The position numbers and the translations under genes were made by a program. A stretch of 64,000 nucleotides of DNA from Chamaea fasciata (Eukaryota > Chordata > Aves > Passeriformes > Sylviidae). This document shows positions 48,439-60,121 of the stretch, piece by piece (positions within the stretch are counted from its first letter, which is position 1; each line of letters begins with the position of its first letter). The stretch is from the NCBI GenBank assembly GCA_029207755.1, contig JARCOQ010000005.1:48759563-48823562 (forward strand). Reading direction: 5' to 3'. The notes beneath the pieces were generated by a model, which did no database searches, had not been told where the DNA came from, and was given only the letters and a program-made list of their open reading frames with translations.

Positions 48439-51400
48439 CTAGAGTCTGGCCCTGCTGCTCTGTGCTGTCAGGAAGTTGCTAATGATCCCAGATACCACCT
48501 CAGGCTCATTCAGGTGCACAAAATGACTCCCAGGCACTTCTGCTAGCTGGATGTGCTGGAGGGAAAGGACACAAGTAAATGTGGAGCAGGAAAGTATTCC
48601 TTCAGGCACATACTGCTTACTGTGTGACACTCATGGGAAGGGCCAGGGCAAGTGAGGCAGGACAGAGATGAGAGGACCTGGGAAGAGCTGGGTCTAAAGG
48701 GCAGTACTAACTTGGGACTTTGGCAGCGGAGACCAAGTTCTCTTCCTCCTCCCCACTCCACCCTCCTCCACCACATGTGAGGGCTGTGCTGGTCAGGACA
48801 AAGTGGATGACCTAGTGCAGGGTGTGCACCAAGGTCAGCTGCTTTCCAGCTGCTGCTCCCCGGCTGGTAGCAAATTGAGATGCAAGAATGAAGTTTGCTC
48901 TCACCTCTTTGAGGGTAGACTCAAATGCCTCCTGCAGGGCTTTCACAAACTGATTTCTGCTGGGTATGTTGTGTGGTACCAAGAGTCCATCTTGTGATCT
49001 GAAAAAAAACAGTGAGGCTCCGTACAGCACCCAGTGTGCCCCCATTTGTCTTTGTGGCTGTCCTGGGCAGAAGCAGTGTCCCCAAGACAGTAGGGTGACA
49101 GATGCAACTGTTCTTTCCAGGCTGCTCATAAACAGCAGGTGACAGGGTCACACGTGGTAGTCAGAGTGCACTGCACAGCTTGGCTAAGCAGCTATTTTCT
49201 ATCAAACTATCTGTGTAAAACCTTGGGTGACTGCCTAGTGGTGTCAGAGTGGAGACTGGCTAAATATTATCCTCCCAGGGCTAGCTCTGTAACTTGCTGA
49301 GAACATCATTCCCTGTCCCTGTTCTGCCTTCTGCTCTTAACTTTTTTCTTCCTTAGAGTTTCCACATCTCCCCTCAGTCCCTTCTGCCTCTCTTTGCTGT
49401 TTATTTAACCAGGTTATGCCCTGCTCAGAGAGGGAGGTACCAGGGCAGTTGTCCTGGGGAAGTCAGCATTAGATCTCTTGCAGAGCTAAGATCATGCTAT
49501 CTCCTACTGTGCTGGTGCTGGGAGAAGAGGACATCCCAGGCTCAAAGGCATTTCTATGGCCCAGAGGACTTGACCTCATTACAGTGTTACATTTCTGGGC
49601 AAGCAGGAATAACCTGAACCTCTTGTTATATTAAAACAGATCAGGGAAGCCAAAACAGCACCTCTTTTCTCAACTGCTAGCACTTCTTGTTTTCTAGACA
49701 ATCTTTTAACAGCACCCCACAAGCCAAAGTAGCCAGAGCCCTGCACACCTTGCCCTCCAAGGAGATAGGAAAAGGCAGAGGACAACTTGCAGAACAAGCT
49801 GTGTAGCCACACAGCTTAACAGCTCGTGGGACTCTGCAAGCCACTGGACGTGTCTCCAGAGGTGTTTGCCCCAGGAGCCACAGGAGAGAGCTTGCAGGAG
49901 CTTAGTCAGACCAGGGGCTTCAGGAGCAGCTGGAGGAGATGGAGACTGCTATAGTTTCACCTCTTTGCTCAGGCAAGAGGTTTTGGGGCCTGGAGAAGGG
50001 GGCAGGCTGGGTTGCTGGGTGGGGTAGAGTCAGGTCAGGAGGACGGCAAGTAGGTGTGGTGCTGTGGAGGGTCATGAATTTGCCAGGATGGCCCCTTGGT
50101 GTAGTGCCAAGGAATGGAAAGCTTTGAGGTGGGATTGTGAAGCCAAGAGCATGAGGAAGATGGGGCAGGACTAATATTTCCTCAGTCAGCCTTGCACCAG
50201 GGAGTCCCAGCCTAAAAGTAGAGTGCCAGGCTGGGAAGGTGTTCTAGTTGCTCTCTGCCTTCTCCAGGAGCCTGCCCAGCCCAGGCCAGTGGTGGGAAAC
50301 TTCTCACATGTGAGGCTGTACTGTTACGCCAGCTGGCCAAAAGTCTGGATGACTGGTGTAGAGGAAGGGGTAGTGGAGGACTCCTCCCTAGCCTTCATTC
50401 CTTCCACTGAGGGAGACAGCAAGGGTTGGTATGGTTTGTGCCTCACTCACATGATGATGAGAACACGGTCCTGGATCTTCTGGAGGAGCTTCACACACTG
50501 CTCCACTGTGAAGAACTCTCGGCTCTGCTGCAGATGTAAAGAGAGGGAAAGTGTCAAAGGCCAGGGACAGCAGCTGGGGGCAGAGGGTGTACCCAAGCCC
50601 TCCTGCACAAGTGGCTCTGAAGGTAGAAGTAACTGTGGTCCTGAAGCTTCCATGCTGGGACGTGACAAGCATCCAGGCTGCACAAAGAAGTAGCTGGCTC
50701 TGCAAAGGTTCCTTCTGTCCAGCTGTGTTTCAGGGCTGCCAACAATACTGCCTGCTGGGCTGCAGCACATGTGGGAATGATCTCATAGAGAAAAGCTTTA
50801 AAAATCCATTTACTAAAAAGAAAAGAGTACATTGCCCTGGCTTCCATATCCTGGCAGTAGTACAGGTAGAAGAGGCCCTATTTGTTCAAAAGTGGCACGA
50901 AACTATTAAAATACCAAACCTAAGGACTTCACTTCACTTCCCTTCTTATTCAGATTACCTGACAAAGAAGCTGACAGAAAGCATTCATCCACCTGCTGCC
51001 TGAAGAGTTAGAACAGCAGGAAAATGCGGCCAGGAGGCCCTGGGGCAGAGGAACTTCTAAGAAAACAAATTTTAATGTTTTCCAGTGACTCTGTAAGCTG
51101 AATCAATGATCAAGTGCAGGCTCTTTTAAAAGCAGCATTTAAAGGACATGTTATTAGGACAAGGGAATTAGTGAAGCAGAAAGTAAGTGGCTGGGTGGAG
51201 GCAGGGCCTAGCTCAGTGAGCAGTCATCCTCTGTCTGAGTGTTCTGTAAGCTCAGGGCTCCAAAGTAGCAAGGGGGCACATCAGAAGAGCAGTGCTCACC
51301 GTACGGGCTCTCAGGTCTCTGTTATACACCAACCCTGGAAAGAAAAAACAAGGTTTTCATGTTTCATAGGAACAGGAGTTGTTCTGTTTTAACTCACTTT

Positions 51401-54400
51401 TGGGGTGAGCTCAAGACTTTGAGATGGGAGGAATAGGATTCATTCAGATTTCTCCTTCTTCTAATTTATTTTCTTTAGCTGTTCTAGGATTTGAGCACCA
51501 AACCCAGTTGCTGGGAACGGAGAACTCTGTCTCCAGACTTAATTGATCCCATTCAGGCTGTGTAATTCTGTAGCTGGGGCACCCTGTACCCTGCAGAAGA
51601 CAACGGCTGTTGGCACCAGTCCCTTCGCACACCCAGCAGCAGCCCAGCATCACACAGCCCCTTACCAGCGGGTGTCTCAGTTGCTCCTCGCTGCAGCAGG
51701 ATTGCCCCGCCCTCTGCTGTCAGATGGCTGTTTGCTTCTAAAAGCCTGATGGAGACATGGCAGAGAGATTGTGAAGCTGGAAAAAGGAAGGAAGTGAAGC
51801 AAAAATGGCATTACAAGGTGACAGTGAGCTCTCAGACTGCTTCAGAAAGGAGCAGGAAGAAGCAGCAGCTTCTGGCAGCAGAAGCAAAAGGTCTTGCTGG
51901 GATTCCAGAAGAGGACTTGAATGGTGAAATGCTTTCCTTTCTCATTTGTGCAGCTGTAACTCTGTCAAGGTGAGGGCAGGCAGTAAATGAAGAGGATGGA
52001 TGGGAACCCACCTCTGCAATGCTGCTTTGGGGCTCCATGCTTTGGGAGTTTGCTGCTTTGCCTCCAGACTCAGTAGTCCGTCAATCACCTTCCGTTTTGA
52101 TTTCAGCCATGCCTCAGTGTCCTGAAACACAGAGAGGCAGGGAAAGAAGAGGAGTAACCCCTTTCTTCTGAATGATTTTACCCCTTATTGGGGAGTAGAA
52201 GAAGGAATTTCACCCTTCAATATCCCTCAGAACCGGTACCATTTATGGGTATCTTATTAAAAATGCCCATTTCTGGGAGAAAGGCAGCATTAATACAGCT
52301 GTAATGAACTTACTAACTTTTTATCCTTGCTATCTTTTCTAACTCTTCCTACCTCACTTCTGAGTTGAGGACAACTCTCCAAAGTTCGGTATTTTTTGTC
52401 TCTCTGACCTAGGGCTTCTGTCCCACTACTGCCAGCAAAAGCTCCAGCATCTGGTAGCAATGATGGCAAGTTGGGAATGTAGCTTTATGAACTGCCAAGA
52501 GCGGAAAAGGAAATCCACCAGTCTTGTACCCAGGTCACCCAACAAGCTGTTGGCAAAAAGATAACCTCAGCTGGCAGTTGCCTGGACAGTTTCCTTTACA
52601 AGGGCTTGGCACAGACAAGCAAATTTCAGTGCTAAGGAACCGCAGGATGTGGAACTCTACCAAGTGTGCCCTAAGGGTCCCCCTAAAGATGGACTTCAGT
52701 CTGTGCAACAAAGAGCAGATCAGTGCCTGCCAAAAGGAAGAGCCCTGGGACTTGTGTGGTCTGCCAGGAAGTCACACCAGTGCTTTCTCTGAACAAGTGA
52801 GGGAAAGAAGAAAACATCCATTTTTGTATTTTAAACAAGTGAAGGGAAGGACACATGAGATCTAACCTCTGGAGCTAGAAGAAAGCCAAGACTTTCCAGG
52901 AGGATCAGCTTGTCCACCATCTCAGGATACAGAAAACAGAACTGAGGAGAAATGAAACAACAAGAGAATGAAAAGCTGAGCACTGAGTGATGTCTTTATC
53001 CTGCTGCATGGGAGAGGGGTCAGGGAAGGGCCTCTCCTCCCCTGAGATCCAGGTCTGTCCCTTCATTCCTTTCCCATTTGTTGTTGCAGCTGCAGAAATC
53101 ACAACCCCATGAAGAAATGATGTTTTACTCACCATTCCTGCCACAGCCCCACCTGCGAAGGAGGAAAGGGTGCTCAGTAGTGCACAGAACAGCCCCTGGT
53201 AACAGAAATTCACCCTCCCCACAGCAGGAGCTCCCTCAGAAATAAAAATGTGCATTGTACCTTGGGACAAAACCCCAGTACAGAGGAGAGCTCTTCCAGC
53301 CTGCAGCATGCAGGTAGAGACCAGGGCTGTTAACCTGCAGTACTCCCCATCTTGTGCCATTCCCACCTCCCTCAGGCAGGAAAGGCCAAGGAGGAGTTAC
53401 TGTTTAAAATGCCTTGGTGTGCAGGTCCTGTTAGCTGTGACCAAAACAGCCCTGGGAAGCAAACTCCAAATTGTGGCAAAATCAAATCATACTCCAAGCT
53501 CAAAGGGATGGATCCTGGAGTCCAATTCCCTTCAGCTAGCTTTATAACCCATCAAATGGGCTGTCTGGTCCCAGACTTTGTGGGGACCAGGCAGGAAGGC
53601 CTGCTGTGAATTCTCCTGTGTAGACTACGCCTCTTTGCCAATCACTGTTCCCTCCTGTGAGTGGGGGAAATGCTCACAGCAAGAGTTACCACTGTCTGTC
53701 TGTACTACAGGGCCTTGAAAACAGGCATTTCAAACAGGGGCACAGATTTTTTTAATCACTCAAGCAGAGACCTCATACTTGGCATAATATAATAAATATT
53801 CCTATCCAGCTCCTAGCAGCATGTCTTGGAAGTTAATTATCTACTGATTTCTATTAATCTCACAGTTTACGAGGACTAGAGCCACTTACCCATACTGTGA
53901 CCCATCAGGGTGAACCGTCTCCACTGCAATGCTAAATGGCAACAGAAAAACAGATAGTGGTACATTAGAAACCAGAGCAGCAACATTCTGCTGCTTCTCC
54001 ACTGACATGGGCCCTTTCTCCCAGGAGGGCTTTTGCATTGCTACATTTGCTTCTTAATCCAGAAACTAAGCAGCTAAGTAGGCCGGTTTTGAAGAAAAAG
54101 AGCATTCACCACCTCATTTCCGTGGCACTTTAGTCATACAGCTCTCAAGCTCTCTCTCTGTGTCAAACAAACTCCAGCAAAGTCCCATTCACTGCCAGAA
54201 GTGAGACTGGCAAGAAGCAGAGGAGCCCGACTGGGCAGCATCTGGTGGAAGAGAGAAACCTTGACAGAGCATCATGCTGCAGGGCATTCTGCAAGACATG
54301 TGAGGACACAGAGCCAGGTCTGCTGCATTGAAGGAAGTATGATTCCAAGTGAAAGCTTTCTGCACCATTTAGCACATCAGGCTCTTCAGTCCATTTTTAG

Positions 54401-55305
54401 GGCACTCTGGGAGACTTATAGGAAAACACAGCTTTATCAGTGCTGCCCATCTGAAATATACCTCGCTGAAAGATGGGGTTTACCCTCTGGAACATCTGAG
54501 AGCTTCCAGAGGCTTTTTTATGTACTGAATGGGGGATGTAAAACCACACATGCCAAGTATACAGAGGGACAGTTACATCAGGTGTTATTAGAAGTACAAG
54601 ACACTTGGACTTTCAGACTTCTTGGTATGATACTAAAGCAAGTAGACAACTGCCATCAGGGAGAGACAGAAGCAGTCACTGACTGCTTACAAAAAGCCAG
54701 TCTGGCAAAACTATTTAGTCGCATCCCCCATTCACCACTGCTTTTTTAGTATAGAAACACTACAGAAAGATTCAGGGCTTACCGTTTCTTCCTCTCCCAA
54801 AACAGTGAGAAAGAGGGATGCTTATTCAGTCACAATGCACTGGCTAATATCCAACTGAGAAGCAGGGGGAACTGATTCCTGGCAGTAAATGCTGCTTGCT
54901 TGGTGGAAAGAGCAGGACCAACACAACACCCCCTGCACAAGCACCCCCTCGAGGGTTCCTTCAGCTACCCACCTGCTGCCACCCGGCGCACATCAGTGAC
55001 ATAATCCAGGAAATGGTAGGGGCAGCCTGCAGGTCGGTGGGACGACAAGCCATGGCCGGAAAAATCCATCGCCACATAATAACAACCTGAAAGGGAAAGA
55101 GTATCAGATGCGGAGCCTGGCCACACAACACAAGTCATCCTGATGAGCCAGACCCACCTCTGGGGAGCAGTGGAATGAGCTTGTCAAAGGTGTTGGCATT
55201 GTCCAACCAGCCATGCAAACACAGCACAGGGTGTCCCTCCGGGTGTCCCCAGGCCTTGGCTGCCACATGTCCCCAGGGCACATGGAACTTCAACTCTGAG
55301 AACAT
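48439..55305 (-). CDS. SERHL2: Serine hydrolase-like protein (SERHL/SERHL2), alpha/beta hydrolase
   Basis: This is a predicted alpha/beta-fold serine hydrolase; the mammalian protein is reported as peroxisome-associated and its substrate is unknown to me. Minus-strand exons are 55305-55158, 55086-54973, 53931-53890, 53152-53133 (20 nt), 52941-52867, 52121-52012, 51745-51666, 51334-51300, 50527-50451, 48998-48905 and 48555-48439. Phases agree throughout and give 303 residues (human about 314). Motifs include [33 protein letters not shown], the nucleophile elbow GHSMG with Ser100, and [12 protein letters not shown] with the likely catalytic His276. The C-terminal ARL resembles a PTS1-like peroxisomal signal. 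The start is the ATG of MFSELKF, matching the mouse start MGLHSELK; an upstream exon in the CpG island at 56.3-56.9 kb is probably 5' UTR. No disruption is seen. Confidence 0.93.
54201..54749 (+). other. Long open frame inside a SERHL intron, not supported as a gene
   Basis: A 182-codon frame opposite the intron between SERHL exons 2 and 3. It shows no domain, no splice or promoter context and no family resemblance. It is listed only because of its length and is most likely chance. Confidence 0.15.
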
Positions 55306-56289
55306 GCCCAAAACAGGGTGATGTCCTTGGAGAGTCACGTACTTGGAGAAGGTCCCAGGGGTCTTGTTAATGGTCTAGAGATCTGAAAAGAATAATGCAG
55401 GTCTTCAGTAACTCACCAGTCTCCTGTGGTCCTAATTAGCAGCTTGCTGATTTATAGCTCCCCATTCAACATCCCAAGCTGCCATTCCTGACTGCCTGTT
55501 TGGGGAATCCTCCTCCCAGCACGTACTAGCTATGCTCCTAGGAAGAAATAAGCTTTCCCTATGCAGAAGGAGGAAACCTCCTCCCTGTCTCTGCAGCAGC
55601 TGCAACCTGACCAAAAGGCACAGGAGATCTAGCAAGAGGGAACCATGCAGAATTCCCCCAGCTAGCTGCAGTCAGCCAGGCACCTGTCCTAGACCAAAAA
55701 GACAGTTTGGGGAATAAGGATGCTGCCTCCAGCATTAACACTGTTACCACCTTGCCCTTTTTTACCTTGGTGCTTCTCTTTCGCACCACTGGTTGGCTCA
55801 TTTGGGAGAGCAGCTGGCTCCATGCTGCACAGCAGGTCACTACTGCCACCCACTTGTGCACCCCTTATGGCCAGGGACCTTTGCATAGGATATGGGTCCA
55901 CAACCTGCCAGGCACTTGCTTGACTTCAAACCATCTCATCCACCTGGCAATCACTGACCCTTGCTCAAGCACCAGCTCCTGAGTGAACCCAACCTCTGGC
56001 AACCCTCCAATGGTTGCTTAAACATTTCCCTTTTACCCCTAAGCCACAGGTAACCTGACTATCCCTACCTACAAGTCTCTCAAGTCATATCCCCTTCCAA
56101 GTGACTTGTCTTGTGTATCTGCTCCTTTAAATAACCCTGAGACCACACAGCAATTAAATCACTCAACAGCAAGTCCCTCGAGAGCCCATACCTCTGTAAA
56201 GAGTGAGGACAGAGAGGGTAGCCTGCTGTCAGGGCCCTGATGGTCCCAATCAGCCAAGCCTAGGGCTCCCCACGAGTGCGTTTAAGCTC

Positions 56290-56945
56290 GGCGCAGCACC
56301 AGCCACAGCAGTGCTGCAGCAGTGCCGGTCTCCGTCAGCACCGCCCTCGCCCCAGAACCGTGGCCCTGCCTGCTGATCACGAGGCTGTCTCCGATCCCAG
56401 CTGCTCTCGCCGGGCCAGATCCTGACAAATAACCGTGGGCCGGCTTTCCATGGTGTGACCGTGGACCTGCCCTATGCTGAGGGCCTGGGCTCCTGGCAAA
56501 GCTTGATGGCCCTCCCCAGGCCGTCCCGCCGGGGCCCAGCGGGGCTCCGGCCCTGGGGTCCCCCCGGGCCCGGGGTGACGGCTCCCCGGGCGAGCAGGAG
56601 GCGCCGCTACACCCGGGCCTTCTCCTCGGGGCGCCCTGGAACGCCTGTCCCGGTCCTGCTCCCGGCCCCGGGGAAGGGCTGCCCGGGGACCGACCCTCGC
56701 CCGGTGCCGAGAGCTGCCCTCGGAGCGCCACGGTCGACCCGGCTCCCTCTCCGCTCAACGCCCCCCGCAGCGCCCCAGCCCCGTCCTACCGCTGCGTGCC
56801 CCGGGCCGGCCGAGCAGAGGCGGCGGCAGCGCCGGGCAGAGCAGGGCGGGCCGGCTGCACCGCCCCGCCGCCCGCCTCCCTGGGGCGCCCCGGCCTCCGC
56901 CCCCGCCTGCGTCCGCGTCGGGCTCAGTGAGAGGAGCGGGAACCT
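56290..56945. promoter_or_regulatory. CpG island, probable SERHL promoter and noncoding first exon
   Basis: A dense CpG cluster about 1 kb upstream of the first coding exon on the minus strand. A CAGAG|GTATGG donor-like site lies near 56190 on the minus strand. I could not join any ATG from here in frame with the SERHL coding exon, so a 5' UTR exon is the simplest reading. Open frames on both strands here are GC-driven. Confidence 0.65.
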
Positions 56946-57214
56946 AACGATGGCTGCGGGGTCTGGAGCTGCGAACAACCTCCGGGGCTTGAGGGGAATC
57001 TCTGAGGAGTCGAAATCAAGGAGGGATGGCTGCATCCTTGTCTACCTCCAGAAGACACGTTACTGATGATGGAAACTGCCTGTGCTGTGGTGACACGGTG
57101 TGAGATGTTTTAACTGTGACCCAGGAGCTTCATATTGACATCAGACAGGCACAGTGCTTGACCCCAACACTGAACTTCTGTCACTCACTGATAGAGAGAC
57201 TCTTCTGAACCCCT

Positions 57215-58600
57215 AACGTGTTGCTTTAGGGACAAGAGTCACGCTCCCACACTGGGACCCATCGCAGTGAACTGACTCTACTACAGGGCCAAGCTGCCAC
57301 AGGTACACAGCAGACAGCACTGCCTCAGCAGCTCCACTCCTCTTCTGCGAAAACAGACCCCTCTCAGATGGAGAGGTTTCTATACAGTTTGCCTCATTCA
57401 TCCCCCAAAAAGGTGATGTCTGCATAGATCAAGTTTCAAGGAAGCCAAAACTCAAGTATGGCTGCTTGCTGGTGCCTCTCATTCCGTCCAGCAGCCAGTC
57501 TGCTAGGCCTAATGCAGATCACAACAATTTCTCTTCAGTCAAGGACTCTGTGGTCAAAGGAGGCAAAGTCAAATCACACTGTGAGCAGTGGGACCCCTTG
57601 CTGGAACAGCTGAAGGAAGCAGAATGAATGTACGTTCTTAGGGAATCATTTTTATATTGGTAACTAAAAGCCCTATGCTCAGTTCAGCACATCAGTCTCC
57701 TAAATTACACAATATATTTTCAGAACCGCCTAAAAACTTGAAGGAAACCAGTGTAGAAGCTTAGAGCCATATTTCTGCTGCCTAGCTCTAACTCATCCTG
57801 GCAAAATGAGCTCCGCACAACGGCAGCTGAAACGTAACCTTGGGGACCCATCACTGAGAAGAAACAAGAGTGCTGGGTAGACTCACAGCCTCCTCTCCAT
57901 GTAAGCCATTAGAAAAGAAGTCAGAACATGAATTTTTACAGGTTTGCAAAGTGTCCAGTACCTTTTCTTAGGCCTCCATACTGGAGGAGCAGGAAAGCAG
58001 ACTACAAGGGCTGGGGAGCATTGCAGAGAGAGACCACAATAACTTCTACAGCTTCTCTCCTACAACTATCAGAGGTGGGTGACTGATTACAAAAGGTTAA
58101 AAGCAAGAGACAGCTTGGCAGATTTGTAAAATGCACTCAATAGTAATGATCAATAATCAAATAGCAGCTGCTGCTAATGGAGGCCAGGGCCCTTCTGTGA
58201 ATTCCTGGAATTCTTCCTAAAGAAGCCACCAGAGAGCAGTGTAATTGTTAGGCAGTGGCTGCTAGGCTTGTGGTTCTTCAGTCTGTGGTAGGACTTTTGA
58301 GGAAGGGGACTCTGTGCCATGAGAAGTTATGTGGACTGTTGGCACACACACAAGTGGTTGGTGGCACAACAGGTCATGACCAGGAAAATCCATTGCCGCT
58401 TCTGAGCCAGACCCACTTCCGGGGAGTAGAGAAATGAGCCCACTGAAGGTGGTGGCCTTGTCCAGCCAGCCATGCAAGCACAGCACAGATCATCCCTGTG
58501 CTTGGGGCATGGGGAACTTCACCTCGAGAACTTGTACCCACAAGCAACATCATCTGAGAGCTACATGCTGGAGCTGGTCCCATGGAGCTTGTTACAAGGC
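57215..58600 (-). pseudogene. Partial tandem copy of the SERHL-like hydrolase
   Basis: Two pieces resemble SERHL exons on the minus strand. At about 58500-58340, [20 protein letters not shown] runs on into GSGSGSEAAMDFPGHDLLCH. It matches SERHL exons 1 and 2, but the 71-bp intron between them is reduced to a few bases that still read GTGGGTCTGGCTCA, the real intron's start. At about 57290-57243, a stretch matches the nucleophile-elbow exon, but GHSMG has become GPSVG and a TAG precedes it. No later exons follow, because the intact gene's CpG island begins just below. This is a truncated, dead duplicate upstream of its parent, in the same orientation. Confidence 0.82.
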
Positions 58601-60040
58601 AAAAGCTCTGGACGAGGCTTGTAGGTAGGTTGTAGTTACCCAAGTTGTTTACCTGTCAGCCCTGATCTCTACCTAATACCAGTTTTGGGGCACAAGCCTT
58701 GTTTGGGATAATCCTGGGATCCTGCTGTAAATGCTTGCCCTGGTGGTATATGCATCACCACCCACAGGTTTTAGACCACCTCACTGGGCTTTCTCCTCCA
58801 TTCCAGCAGCCAGTAGGATCTGGGCTCTCATTGCTTTGGGTCACAGAGATTATGCTGGGACTCAGGTGGGAATAATGCATTCTCTAGTGTCATTGGACTC
58901 CTGTGACCTGCATCCTATATCGCTTCTGGTAGGAGGCTCCAGCAGCAGCCACCTGATGGGAAAGGAAAAATTCCTTACAGATGTTACTCTTTGGGACACG
59001 AAAGAATGAGGCAGGCAGCAAGAAGGTCAGCAGGAAAGTTCTATCTTTAATTTTCTGACTTCATTTTATACACAATTCTTTTAGAAGGCACAAGATTGGC
59101 TACATAGGTTGCCACTTCTTTGACCTCCTTGGTGAAGACCACCATCAATCACTTTTCTCCTCCCAGAGGTGAAATATGTAAACAAATAGATACATTTTAA
59201 AAATATACATTTTTTTCTTGAAGCTGCGTGAGAACAAAATGCAAACTCTGAAAAGCAGGCGAAGCTGGGGCAACACACAGAAATTATTTGGAATAGGTGA
59301 TTTCAGATAGAGCTCCAAGTGGAGAAGATTGCACTGGGATGTGCTCTGTACCCTCCCCTCAGCAGCAGGACTTGTACCCACAAGCAACTTGTTGAGTTGT
59401 ACTCCAGGTCTCTCATAACTTCTCTAGCAATGCTACTCACTCCTCTAAAAGAGCAGCCCAACATCTTACAAGACTGTGGCTCTCCCCCAGCACAGCCTGG
59501 AAAACCCCGCAAGGGGAGGGCCCTAAGCAGGATGCACAGCAGAATTTGGATGGCTCACAGAATTCGTTTTGTTGCATCTACTTCTAGTAAGTGCCACAGG
59601 CTACTGCAGTGGGATCGCTGCTTGTGGAGGAACAAAGTAGACTCCACCTGGAAAGGTGCTGAGGTGTTGGCTGGGCTACACTGGACTGGTGGTAAGAAAG
59701 GCTGGTTTTGAATAAAGAATTATGAGTTAGTGTGAGATATCCCATGAGCTTAGCAAAGGGCAATTTAACCTCTGTGTCCTTGCAAAGAAGCAGGAGACCT
59801 GCAAGGGTGAACACTGGGACATGCAAAGCTGTTATGCTCCACTGACTTGGAATAGCATTGATCAGTTTGTGCTAGCTGCAGATCTGGTGAAGAAACTTCA
59901 AGTACAGCAGATTGATTGCTACCAGGGGACGAATTCCCCATAGCTGGTTGGATTCAAGCACTGAGGTACTGACATATTGATCTATTTATGTTGATTTATT
60001 AGTAATAGTACTGTAGCCCAATTTCTTTTGTGCGGTTATA
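58601..60040. other. Intergenic sequence, no gene seen
   Basis: No recognisable exon. A 19-bp segment (ACTTGTACCCACAAGCAAC) at 59370-59388 repeats one at 58530-58548. Confidence 0.5.
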
Positions 60041-60041
60041 C

Positions 60042-60121
60042 AAAAAAAAAAAAAAAAAAAAAAAAAAAACCAAAAAAAAAAAAAAAACCCAATGCCCCCC
60101 CCCAAAAAAAAAGGCAAAAAA
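60042..60121. repeat. Poly(A)-rich tract interrupted by C runs
   Basis: An A homopolymer broken by CC, CCC, a C9 run and GG. It could be a degraded retroposon tail; no source was recognised upstream. Confidence 0.9.

Noticed and set aside
54201..54749. 182-codon plus-strand frame as a nested gene
   Set aside because: No known domain, promoter or poly(A) context; it lies in a SERHL intron and has chance-like composition.
56455..57066. 203-codon plus-strand frame divergent from SERHL
   Set aside because: Composition is Pro/Arg/Ala-rich as expected from a CpG island; no recognisable protein.
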